A model generated the notes under the pieces. That model saw only the letters and a list, made by a program, of their open reading frames with translations. It made no database searches and had not been told where the DNA came from. 64,000 nucleotides of DNA from Pueraria montana var. lobata. Taxonomy: Eukaryota; Streptophyta; Magnoliopsida; Fabales; Fabaceae. Of this stretch, positions 1 to 11,225 are shown in pieces. The translations under genes and the position numbers were made by a program. The DNA lies in assembly GCA_026413185.1 (NCBI GenBank), contig CM048654.1, forward strand, positions 1,059,001 through 1,123,000. Direction: 5' to 3'. The first letter of the stretch is position 1; every line of letters starts with the position of its first letter.

Positions 1-1081
1 GTAGAAATATCAAAATTTCATGATATGTTTGGGAGGTGAAATAATAAAAGATTATAATTTTTTTTGTGAGATCCAAAAAGATCGTTGCTTTCCAAATTGG
101 CCTAAAATGAGAGAAGACCTAAAAAAATTCAGGATATCTCGTTTAATTTTATTCAAAATACATATCTCCTCTCATTAATAATGGAAATTATTCTAAACGT
201 TGTGATAAAAAACTAATAAAGGAAACTATTAATGGTAATGTTATCTTTTTAATGTGATTTGTATTTGTCGTATAAATATCAAAACTTCACGATATGTTTG
301 GGAGGTGAAATAATAAAAAGATTATAATTTTTTTTGTGAGATCTAAAAAGATCATTGACTTCCAAATTGGCATAAAATGAGAGAAGACCTAAAAAAATTT
401 CAGGATATCTCGTTTAATTTTATTAAAAATACATATCTCCTGTCATTAATAATGGAAATTATTCTAAACGTTGGGATAAAAAACTAATAAAGGAAACTAT
501 TAATGGTAATTTTATCTTTTTAATGTGATTGGTATTTGTCGTAGAAATATGAAAATTTCACGATATGTTTGGGAGGTGAAATAATAAAAAGATTATAATT
601 TTTTTTGTGAGATCTAAAAAGATCATTCCCTTCCAAATTGGCATAAAATGAGAGAAGACATAAAAAATTTCAGGATATCTCGTTTAATTTTATTAAAAAA
701 TGCATATCTCCTCTCATTAATAACGGAAATTATTATAAACGTTGTCATAAAAAACTCATAAAGGAAACTATTAATGTGATTGTTATCTTTTTAATGTGAT
801 TTGTAATTGTCGAAGAAATATCAAAGTTTCACGATATGTTTGGGAGGTGAAATAATAAAAAGATTATAATTTTTTTTGTGAGATCTAAAAAGATCATTCC
901 CTTCCAAATTGGCATAAAATGAGAGAAGACCTAAAAAATTTCAGGATATCTCGTTTAATTTTATTAAAAATACATATCTCCTCTCATTAATAATGGAAAT
1001 TATTCTAAACGTTGTGATAAAAAACTAATAAAGGAAACTATTAATGGTATTTTTATCTTTTTAATGTGATTGGTATTTGTC
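1..1081. repeat. SatA higher-order repeat, version I (A 1-269, B 270-540, C 541-811, D 812-1081)
   Basis: This four-monomer unit is version I. Its A monomer has four A residues in AATAATAAAAGATT, its C monomer has ATGTTTGGGAGG, and its D monomer has GATCTAAAAAGATC. It shares rare variants with the unit at 2166-3246, including GTTGCTTTCC, TTGGCCTAAAATG and GTTGTCATAAAA. Only a handful of differences from that unit are visible by eye. Confidence 0.93.
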
Positions 1082-2165
1082 GTAGGAATATCAAAATTTC
1101 ATGATATGTTTGGGAGGTGAAATAATAAAAAGATTATAATTTTTTTTGTGAGATCCAAAAAGATCGTTGCCTTCCAAATTGGCATAAAATGAGAGAAGAC
1201 CTAAAAAAATTTCAGGATATCTCGTTTAATTTTATTCAAAATACATATCTCCTCTCATTAATAATGGAAATTATTCTAAACGTTGTGATAAAAAACTAAT
1301 AAAGGAAACTATTAATGGTAATGTTATCTTTTTAATGTGATTTGTATTTGTCGTATAAATATCAAAATTTCACGATATGTTTGGGAGGTGAAATAATAAA
1401 AAGATTATAATTTTTTTTGTGAGATCTAAAAAGATCATTGACTTCCAAATTGGCATAAAATGAGAGAAGACCTAAAAAAATTTCAGGATATCTCGTTTAA
1501 TTTTATTAAAAATACATATCTCCTGTCATTAATAATGGAAATTATTTTAAACATTGGGATAAAAAACTAATAAAGGAATCTATTAATGGTAATTTTATCT
1601 TTTTAATGTGATTGGTATTTGTCGTAGAAATATGAAAATTTCACGATATGTTAGGGAGGTGAAATAATAAAAAGATTATAATTTTTTTTGTGAGATCTAA
1701 AAAGATCATTCCCTTCCAAATTGGCATAAAATGAGAGAAGACATAAAAAATTTCAGGATATCTCGTTTAATTTTATTAAAAAATTCATATCTCCTCTCAT
1801 TAATAACGGAAATTATTATAAACGTTGTGATAAAAAACTAATAAAGGAAACTATTAATGTGATTGTTATCTTTTTAATGTGATTTGTAATTGTCGAAGAA
1901 ATATCAAAGTTTCACGATATGTTTGGGAGGTGAAATAATAAAAAGATTATAATTTTTTTTGTGAGATCCTAAAAGATCATTCCCTTCCAAATTGGCATAA
2001 AATGAGAGAAGACCTAAAAAAATTTCAGGATATCTCGTTTAATTTCATTAAAAATACATATCTCCTCTCATTAATAATGGAAATTATTCTAAACGCTTTG
2101 CTAAAAAACTAATAAAGGAAACTATTAATGGTATTTCGATCTTTTTAATGTGATTGGTATTTGTC
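1082..2165. repeat. SatA higher-order repeat, version II
   Basis: Version II begins GTAGGAATATC and has five A residues in AATAATAAAAAGATT. Its B monomer has AAACATTGGG and GGAATCTATT, its C monomer has ATGTTAGGGAGG, and its D monomer has GATCCTAAAAGATC and AAACGCTTTG. The unit is about 1084 bp, 3 bp longer than its neighbours of version I. Confidence 0.92.
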
Positions 2166-3246
2166 GTAGAAATATCAAAATTTCATGATATGTTTGGGAG
2201 GTGAAATAATAAAAGATTATAATTTTTTTTGTGAGATCCAAAAAGATCGTTGCTTTCCAAATTGGCCTAAAATGAGAGAAGACCTAAAAAAATTCAGGAT
2301 ATCTCGTTTAATTTTATTCAAAATACATATCTCCTCTCATTAATAATGGAAATTATTCTAAACGTTGTGATAAAAAACTAATAAAGGAAACTATTAATCG
2401 TAATGTTATCTTTTTAATGTGATTTGTATTTGTCGTATAAATATCAAAACTTCACGATATGTTTGGGAGGTGAAATAATAAAAAGATTATAATTTTTTTT
2501 GTGAGATCTAAAAAGATCATTGACTTCCAAATTGGCATAAAATGAGAGAAGACCTAAAAAAATTTCAGGATATCTCGTTTAATTTTATTAAAAATACATA
2601 TCTCCTGTCATTAATAATGGAAATTATTCTAAACGTTGGGATAAAAAACTAATAAAGGAAACTATTAATGGTAATTTTATCTTTTTAATGTGATTGGTAT
2701 TTGTCGTAGAAATATGAAAATTTCACGATATGTTTGGGAGGTGAAATAATAAAAAGATTATAATTTTTTTTGTGAGATCTAAAAAGATCATTCCCTTCCA
2801 AATTGGCATAAAATGAGAGAAGACATAAAAAATTTCAGGATATCTCGTTTAATTTTATTAAAAAATGCATATCTCCTCTCATTAATAACGGAAATTATTA
2901 TAAACGTTGTCATAAAAAACTAATAAAGGAAACTATTAATGTGATTGTTATCTTTTTAATGTGATTTGTAATTGTCGAAGAAATATCAAAGTTTCACGAT
3001 ATGTTTGGGAGGTGAAATAATAAAAAGATTATAATTTTTTTTGTGAGATCTAAAAAGATCATTCCCTTCCAAATTGGCATAAAATGAGAGAAGACCTAAA
3101 AAATTTCAGGATATCTCGTTTAATTTTATTAAAAATACATATCTCCTCTCATTAATAATGGAAATTATTCTAAACGTTGTGATAAAAAACTAATAAAGGA
3201 AACTATTAATGGTATTTTTATCTTTTTAATGTGATTGGTATTTGTC
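2166..3246. repeat. SatA higher-order repeat, version I
   Basis: This unit is a near-identical copy of 1-1081 at an offset of 2165 bp, including shared private variants. It shows that the homogenised unit is the eight-monomer I+II pair and not the four-monomer unit alone. Confidence 0.92.
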
Positions 3247-4601
3247 GTAGGAATATCAAAATTTCATGATATGTTTGGGAGGTGAAATAATAAAAAGATT
3301 ATAATTTTTTTTGTGAGATCCAAAAAGATCGTTGCCTTCCAAATTGGCATAAAATGAGAGAAGACCTAAAAAAATTTCAGGATATCTCGTTTAATTTTAT
3401 TCAAAATACATATCTCCTCTCATTAATAATGGAAATTATTCTAAACGTTGTGATAAAAAACTAATAAAGGAAACTATTAATGGTAATGTTATCTTTTTAA
3501 TGTGATTTGTATTTGTCGTATAAGTATCAAAATTTCACGATATGTTTGGGAGGTGAAATAATAAAAAGATTATAATTTTTTTTGTGAGATCTAAAAAGAT
3601 CATTGACTTCCAAATTGGCATAAAATGAGAGAAGACCTAAAAAAATTTCAGGATATCTCGTTTAATTTTATTAAAAATACATATCTCCTGTCATTAATAA
3701 TGGAAATTATTCTAAACGTTGGGATAAAAAACTAATAAAGGAAACTATTAATGGTAATTTTATCTTTTTAATGTGATTGGTATTTGTCGTAGAAATATGA
3801 AAATTTCACGATATGTTAGGGAGGTGAAATAATAAAAAGATTATAATTTTTTTTGTGAGATCTAAAAAGATCATTGACTTCCAAATTGGCATAAAATGAG
3901 AGAAGACCTAAAAAAATTTCAGGATATCTCGTTTAATTTTATTAAAAATACATATCTCCTGTCATTAATAATGGAAATTATTCTAAACATTGGGATAAAA
4001 AACTAATAAAGGAATCTATTAATGGTAATTTTATCTTTTTAATGTGATTGGTATTTGTCGTAGAAATATGAAAATTTCACGATATGTTAGGGAGGTGAAA
4101 TAATAAAAAGATTATAATTTTTTTTGTGAGATCTAAAAAGATCATTCCCTTCCAAATTGGCATAAAATGAGAGAAGACATAAAAAATTTCAGGATATCTC
4201 GTTTAATTTTATTAAAAAATGCATATCTCCTCTCATTAATAACGGAAATTATTATAAACGTTGTGATAAAAAACTAATAAAGGAAACTATTAATGTGATT
4301 GTTATCTTTTTAATGTGATTTGTAATTGTCGAAGAAATATCAAAGTTTCACGATATGTTTGGGAGGTGAAATAATAAAAAGATTATAATTTTTTTTGTGA
4401 GATCCTAAAAGATCATTCCCTTCCAAATTGGCATAAAATGAGAGAAGACCTAAAAAAATTTCAGGATATCTCGTTTAATTTTATTAAAAATACATATCTC
4501 CTCTCATTAATAATGGAAATTATTCTAAACGCTTTGATAAAAAACTAATAAAGGAAACTATTAATGGTATTTTGATCTTTTTAATGTGATTTGTATTTGT
4601 C
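3247..4601. repeat. SatA higher-order repeat, version II, with five monomers
   Basis: The order here is A (3247), B (3518), an extra chimeric monomer (3789-4059), C (4060) and D (4331), for a total of 1355 bp. The extra monomer has a C-type head (ATATGAAAAT, GTTAGGGAGG) joined to a B-type body (GATCATTGAC, CCTGTCATT, AAACATTGGG). That is the expected product of an out-of-register exchange between B and C monomers. Confidence 0.9.
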
Positions 4602-5684
4602 GTAGAAATATCAAAATTTCATGATATGTTTGGGAGGTGAAATAATAAAAGATTATAAATTTTTTTGTGAGATCCAAAAAGATCGTTGCCTTCCAAATTG
4701 GCATAAAATGAGAGAAGACCTAAAAAAATTTCAGGATATCTCGTTTAATTTTATTCAAAATACATATCTCCTCTCATTAATAATGGAAATTATTCTAAAC
4801 GTTGTGATAAAAAACTAATAAAGGAAACTATTAATGGTAATGTTATCTTTTTAATGTGATTTGTATTTGTCGTATAAATATCAAAATTTCACGATATGTT
4901 TGGGAGGTGAAATAATAAAAAGATTATAATTTTTTTTGTGAGATCTAAAACGATCATTGACTTCCAAATTGGCATAAAATGAGAGAAGACCTAAAAAAAT
5001 TTCAGGATATCTCGTTTAATTTTATTAAAAATACATATCTCCTGTCATTAATACTGGAAATTATTCTAAACGTTGGGATAAAAAACTAATAAAGGAAACT
5101 ATTAATGGTAATTTTATCTTTTTAATGTGATTGGTATTTGTCGTAGAAATATGAAAATTTCACGATATGTTAGGGAGGTGAAATAATAAAAAGATTATAA
5201 TTTTTTTTGTGAGATCTAAAAAGATCATTCCCTTCCAAATTGGCATAAAATGAGAGAAGACATAAAAAATTTCAGGATATCTCGTTTAATTTTATTAAAA
5301 AATGCATATCTCCTCTCATTAATAACGGAAATTATTATAAACGTTGTGATAAAAAACTAATAAAGGAAACTATTAATGTGATTGTTATCTTTTTAATGTG
5401 ATTTGTAATTGTCGAAGAAATATCAAAGTTTCACGATATGTTTGGGAGGTGAAATAATAAAAAGATTATAATTTTTTTTGTGAGATCCTAAAAGATCATT
5501 CCCTTCCAAATTGGCATAAAATGAGAGAAGACCTAAAAAAATTTCAGGATATCTCGTTTAATTTTATTAAAAATACATATCTCCTCTCATTAATAATGGA
5601 AATTATTCTAAACGCTTTGATAAAAAACTAATAAATGAAACTATTAATGGTATTTTGATCTTTTTAATGTGATTTGTATTTGTC
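4602..5684. repeat. SatA higher-order repeat, I/II hybrid
   Basis: The A monomer is version I (AATAATAAAAGATT) and B is version-I-like (AAACGTTGGG, GGAAACTATT). The C and D monomers are version II (GTTAGGGAGG, GATCCTAAAAGATC, CGCTTTG). The unit therefore switches version between its B and C monomers and breaks the strict I-II alternation. The 65-codon open frame starting at 4621 is a by-product of the A monomer. Confidence 0.85.
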
Positions 5685-6766
5685 GTAGAAATATCAAAAT
5701 TTCATGATATGTTTGGGAGGTGAAATAATAAAAGATTATAATTTTTTTTGTGAGATCCAAAAAGATCGTTGCCTTCCAAATTGGCATAAAATGAGAGAAG
5801 ACCTAAAAAAATTTCAGGATATCTCGTTTAATTTTATTCAAAATACATATCTCCTCTCATTAATAATGGAAATTATTCTAAACGTTGTGATAAAAAACTA
5901 ATAAAGGAAACTATTAATGGTAATGTTATCTTTTTAATGTGATTTGTATTTGTCGTATAAATATCAAAATTTCACGATATGTTTGGGAGGTGAAATAATA
6001 AAAAGATTATAATTTTTTTTGTGAGATCTAAAAAGATCATTGACTTCCAAATTGGCATAAAATGAGAGAAGACCTAAAAAAATTTCAGGATATCTCGTTT
6101 AATTTTATTAAAAATACATATCTCCTGTCATTAATAATGGAAATTATTCTAAACGTTGGGATAAAAAACTAATAAAGGAAACTATTAATGGTAATTTTAT
6201 CTTTTTAATGTGATTGGTATTTGTCGTAGAAATATGAAAATTTCACGATATGTTAGGGAGGTGAAATAATAAAAAGATTATAATTTTTTTTGTGAGATCT
6301 AAAAAGATCATTCCCTTCCAAATTGACATAAAATGAGAGAAGACATAAAAAATTTCAGGATATCTCGTTTAATTTTATTAAAAAATGCATATCTCCTCTC
6401 ATTAATAACGGAAATTATTATAAACGTTGTGATAAAAAACTAATAAAGGAAACTATTAATGTGATTGTTATCTTTTTAATGTGATTTGTAATTGTCGAAG
6501 AAATATCAAAGTTTCACGATATGTTTGGGAGGTGAAATAATAAAAAGATTATAATTTTTTTTGTGAGGTCTAAAAAGATCATTCCCTTCCAAATTGGCAT
6601 AAAATGAGAGAAGACCTAAAAAATTTCAGGATATCTCGTTTAATTTTATTAAAAATACATATCTCCTCTCATTAATAATGGAAATTATTCTAAACGTTGT
6701 GATAAAAAACTAATAAAGGAAACTATTAATGGTATTTTTATCTTTTTAATGTGATTGGTATTTGTC
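5685..6766. repeat. SatA higher-order repeat, version I with a version-II patch in C
   Basis: The A and D monomers carry version I markers, but the C monomer begins with the version II marker GTTAGGGAGG. A short conversion tract would explain this. D has a private change, GAGGTCTAAAAAGATC. Confidence 0.83.
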
Positions 6767-7850
6767 GTAGGAATATCAAAATTTCATGATATGTTTGGGA
6801 GGTGAAATAATAAAAAGATTATAATTTTTTTTGTGAGATCCAAAAAGATCGTTGCCTTCCAAATTGGCATAAAATGAGAGAAGACCTAAAAAAATTTCAG
6901 GATATCTCGTTTAATTTTATTCAAAATACATATCTCCTCTCATTAATAATGGAAATTATTCTAAACGTTGTGATAAAAAACTAATAAAGGAAACTATTAA
7001 TGGTAATGTTATCTTTTTAATGTGATTTGTATTTGTCGTATAAATATCAAAATTTCACGATATGTTTGGGAGGTGAAATAATAAAAAGATTATAATTTTT
7101 TTTGTGAGATCTAAAAAGATCATTGACTTCCAAATTGGCATAAAATGAGAGAAGACCTAAAAAAATTTCAGGATATCTCGTTTAATTTTATTAAAAATAC
7201 ATATCTCCTGTCATTAATAATGGAAATTATTCTAAACATTGGGATAAAAAACTAATAAAGGAATCTATTAATGGTAATTTTATCTTTTTAATGTGATTGG
7301 TATTTGTCGTAGAAATATGAAAATTTCACGATATGTTAGGGAGGTGAAATAATAAAAAGATTATAATTTTTTTTGTGAGATCTAAAAAGATCATTCCCTT
7401 CCAAATTGGCATAAAATGAGAGAAGACATAAAAAATTTCAGGATATCTCGTTTAATTTTATTAAAAAATGCATATCTCCTCTCATTAATAACGGAAATTA
7501 TTATAAACGTTGTGATAAAAAACTAATAAAGGAAACTATTAATGTGATTGTTATCTTTTTAATGTGATTTGTAATTGTCGAAGAAATATCAAAGTTTCAC
7601 GATATGTTTGGGAGGTGAAATAATAAAAAGATTATAATTTTTTTTGTGAGATCCTAAAAGATCATTCCCTTCCAAATTGGCATAAAATGAGAGAAGACCT
7701 AAAAAAATTTCAGGATATCTCGTTTAATTTTATTAAAAATACATATCTCCTCTCATTAATAATGGAAATTATTCTAAACGCTTTGATAAAAAACTAATAA
7801 AGGAAACTATTAATGGTATTTTGATCTTTTTAATGTGATTTGTATTTGTC
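6767..7850. repeat. SatA higher-order repeat, version II
   Basis: All four monomers carry version II markers: GTAGGAATATC, AAACATTGGG with GGAATCTATT, GTTAGGGAGG, and GATCCTAAAAGATC. The length matches the version II unit at 1082-2165. Confidence 0.9.
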
Positions 7851-8932
7851 GTAGAAATATCAAAATTTCATGATATGTTTGGGAGGTGAAATAATAAAAG
7901 ATTATAATTTTTTTTGTGAGATCCAAAAAGATCGTTGCCTTCCAAATTGGCATAAAATGAGAGAAGACCTAAAAAAATTTCAGGATATCTCGTTTAATTT
8001 TATTCAAAATACATATCTCCTCTCATTAATAATGGAAATTATTCTAAACGTTGTGATAAAAAACTAATAAAGGAAACTATTAATGGTAATGTTATCTTTT
8101 TAATGTGATTTGTATTTGTCGTATAAATATCAAAATTTCACGATATGTTTGGGAGGTGAAATAATAAAAAGATTATAATTTTTTTTGTGAGATCTAAAAA
8201 GATCATTGACTTCCAAATTGGCATAAAATGAGAGAAGACCTAAAAAAATTTCAGGATATCTCGTTTAATTTTATTAAAAATACATATCTCCTGTCATTAA
8301 TAATGGAAATTATTCTAAACGTTGGGATAAAAAACTAATAAAGGAAACTATTAATGGTAATTTTATCTTTTTAATGTGATTGGTATTTGTCGTAGAAATA
8401 TGAAAATTTCACGATATGTTTGGGAGGTGAAATAATAAAAAGATTATAATATTTTTTGTGAGATCTAAAAAGATCATTCCCTTCCAAATTGGCATAAAAT
8501 GAGAGAAGTCATAAAAAATTTCAGGATATCTCGTTTAATTTTATTAAAAAATGCATATCTCCTCTCATTAATAACGGAAATTATTATAAACGTTGTGATA
8601 AAAAACTAATAAAGGAAACTATTAATGTGATTGTTATCTTTTTAATGTGATTTGTAATTGTCGAAGAAATATCAAAGTTTCACGATATGTTTGGGAGGTG
8701 AAATAATAAAAAGATTATAATTTTTTTTGTGAGATCTAAAAAGATCATTCCCTTCCAAATTGGCATAAAATGAGAGAAGACCTAAAAAATTTCAGGATAT
8801 CTCGTTTAATTTTATTAAAAATACATATCTCCTCTCATTAATAATGGAAATTATTCTAAACGTTGTGATAAAAAACTAATAAAGGAAACTATTAATGGTA
8901 TTTTTATCTTTTTAATGTGATTGGTATTTGTC
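7851..8932. repeat. SatA higher-order repeat, version I, last regular unit
   Basis: This is the last unit with a clean A-B-C-D order. C has ATGTTTGGGAGG and D has GATCTAAAAAGATC, both version I markers. The array loses its order immediately to the right. Confidence 0.9.
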
Positions 8933-9735
8933 GTAGGAATATCAAAATTTCATGATATGTTTGGGAGGTGAAATAATAAAAAGATTATAATTTTTTTTGG
9001 GAGATCTAAAAAGATCATTGACTTCCAAATTGGCATAAAATGAGAGAAGACCTAAAAAAATTTCAGGATATCTCGTTTAATTTTATTAAAAATACATATC
9101 TCCTCTCATTAATAATGGAAATTATTCTAAACGTTGTGATAAAAAACTAATAAAGGAAACTATTAATGGTAATGTTATCTTTTAAATGTGATTGGTATTT
9201 GTCATAGAAATATCAAAATTTCATGATATGTTTGGGAGGTGAAATAATAAAAAGATTATAATTTTTGTGAGATCTAAAAAGATCATTCCCTTCCAAATTG
9301 GCATAAAATGAGAGAAGAGATAAAAAATTTCAGGATATCTCCTTTAATTTTATTAAAAAATGCATATCTCCTCTCATTAATAACGGAAATTGTTATAAAC
9401 GTTGTGATAAAAAACTAATAAAGGAAACTATTAATGGTATTTCTATCTTTTTAATTTAATTGGTATTTGTCGTAGAAATATCAAAATTTCATGATATGTT
9501 TGGGAGGTGAAATAATAAAAAGATTATAATTTTTTTTGTGAGATCTAAAAAGATCGTTGCCTTCCAAATTGGCATAAAATGAGAGAATACCTAAAAAAAT
9601 TTCAGGATATCTCGTTTAATTTTATAAAAAATACATATCTCCTGTCATTAATAATCGAAATTATTCTAAACGTTGTGATAAAAAACTAATAAAGGAAACT
9701 ATTAATGGTAATGTTATCCTTTTAATGTGATTGGT
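8933..9735. repeat. SatA array edge: three disordered monomers
   Basis: The three terminal monomers (8933-9203, 9204-9471, 9472-9735) do not follow A-B-C-D. The first has an A-type head with a B-type GATCATTGAC body. The second has an A-type head with a C-type body and a shortened T tract. The third mixes A and B markers and stops abruptly. Private substitutions such as TTAATTTAATTGG and AATAATCG are more common here than inside the array. Confidence 0.85.
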
Positions 9736-9736
9736 C
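9733..9736. other. Junction between SatA and SatB
   Basis: SatA ends within GTGATTGGT and SatB begins within GGTCCAATTTTGGTGCC. GGT is shared by both consensus sequences at the join, so the breakpoint is ambiguous by about three bases. No unique DNA, transposon or target duplication separates the two arrays. SatB enters mid-monomer. Confidence 0.9.
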
Positions 9737-9750
9737 CAATTTTGGTGCCG

Positions 9751-11225
9751 GCGGTGCATTTCGGCCATTTGTGCAAATTTCGTGCGAAAATAAGACTTTT
9801 GGGTTTTGGTGCCCCGTGATCCCTGGTGCATTCTTATGCATTAAAAATCATAATGCTCGAAGAACTTTCCAGTTTTGAGGTCCGAGGTGCGCCGTGGTCA
9901 AATTTTGGTGCCCGTGGTGCATTTTCGGCGATTTGTGAAATTTTCGGGTGAAAATAAGACTTTTGGTTTTTGATGCCACGTGATCCCTGGTGCATTATTC
10001 TGCATACAAAACCATAAAGCTCGGTACCCTTTTCAGTTTTGAGGTCCGTGGTGCCCCGTGGTCCAATTTTGGTGCCGGTGGTGCATTTTCGACCATTTGT
10101 ACAATTTTCGTGAGAAAATAAAACTTTTGGGTTTTCGTGCCCCATGATCCCTGGTGCATTCTTATGCATAAAAAACCATAATGCATGGAGCACTTTTCAG
10201 TTTTGAGGTCCGTTGTGTCCCATGGTCAAATTTTGGTGTCGTTGTTGCATTTTCGGCCATTTGTGAAATTTTTGTGCGAAAATAAGCCTTTTGGGTTTTG
10301 GTGCCCCGTGATCCCAGGTGTATTCTTATGTATAAAAAACCATAATGAATAAAGCACTTTTCAGTTTTGAGGTCTGTGGTGCCCCGTGGTCCAATTTTCG
10401 TGCCGGTGGTGCATTTTTTGCCATTTGCGCAATTTTCGTGCGAAAATAAGACTTTTGGATTTTGGTGCCTCGTGATCCCTGGTGCATTCTTATGCATACA
10501 AAACCATAAAGCTCAAAACCATTTTCCGTTTTGAGGTCCGTGGTGCCCTGTGGTCCAATTTTGGTGCCGGTGGTGCATTTTTGACCATTTGTACAATTTT
10601 CGTGCGAAAATAAGACTTTTAGGTTTTGGTGCCCTGTCATCCCTGGTGCATTCTTGTGCATAAAAAACCATAATGCTCGGAGCACTTTTCAGTTTTGAGG
10701 TTCGAGGTGCCCTGTGGTCCAATTTTGGTGCCCGTGGTGCATTTTTGGCCCATTGTGCAATTTTTGTGCGAAAATAAGACTTTTGGATTTTGGTTCCCCG
10801 TGATCCCTGGTGCATTCTTATGCATAAAAAACCATAATTCTTGGAGCACTTTTCATTTTGAGGTCTGTGGTGCCCCGTGGTCCGATTTTGGTGCCGATGG
10901 TGCATATTCGGCCAATTGTGAAATTTTCGTGCGAAAATAAGACTTTCGGATTTTGGTTCCCCGTCATCCCTGGTGCATTCTTATGCAAAAACACTTATAA
11001 TGCTCAGAACTCTTTTTCAGTTTTGAGGTTCGTGGTGCCCCGTGGTCCAATTTTCGTGTTTATTTTGCATTTTCGGCCCATTGTGCAATTTTCGTGCGAA
11101 AATAAGTCTTTTGGGTTTTTGTGCCCCCTGATCCCAGGTGCATTCTTATGCATAAAAAACCATAATGCTTGGAGAAATTTTCAGTTTTGAGGTCTGTGGT
11201 GCCCCGTGGTCCAATTTTGGTGCCG
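9751..11225 (+). repeat. SatB higher-order repeat copy 1 (9 monomers, ~1475 bp)
   Basis: The unit is delimited by the marker GCGGTGCATTTCGGCC, a short variant missing one T, which occurs at 9751, 11226, 13189, 15156 and 16632. This copy holds nine monomers. The marker monomer lies directly at the SatA junction. Confidence 0.88.

Larger units (their letters stand above)
1..9735. repeat. SatA: AT-rich ~270-bp satellite array with nested higher-order repeats
   Basis: About 36 tandem monomers of 268-272 bp fill this block, which continues beyond the left edge of the window. Each monomer carries landmarks such as GGGAGGTGAAATAATAAAA, a GATC-A-rich-GATC pair, CCAAATTGGCATAAAATGAG and AAACTATTAATG. 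Four diagnostic monomer types repeat in the order A, B, C, D. A has TTTCATGATA and GATCCAAAAAGATCGTT. B has GATCATTGAC and CCTGTCATT. C has ATATGAAAAT, ATAACGG and ATTAATGTGATTG. D has GAAGAAATATCAAAGTTT. This gives a higher-order repeat of about 1083 bp, and two alternating versions of it give a superperiod near 2166 bp. No gene is present. I do not recognise the family, so the name SatA is mine. A centromeric or pericentromeric role is possible but not shown by the sequence. Confidence 0.97.

Noticed and set aside
4621..8067. Identical 65-codon open frames at 4621, 5704 and 7870
   Set aside because: They are the same stretch of the version-I A monomer of SatA, spaced by 1083 and 2166 bp. 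One extra A in the other A monomers closes the frame. There is no domain or codon signal.
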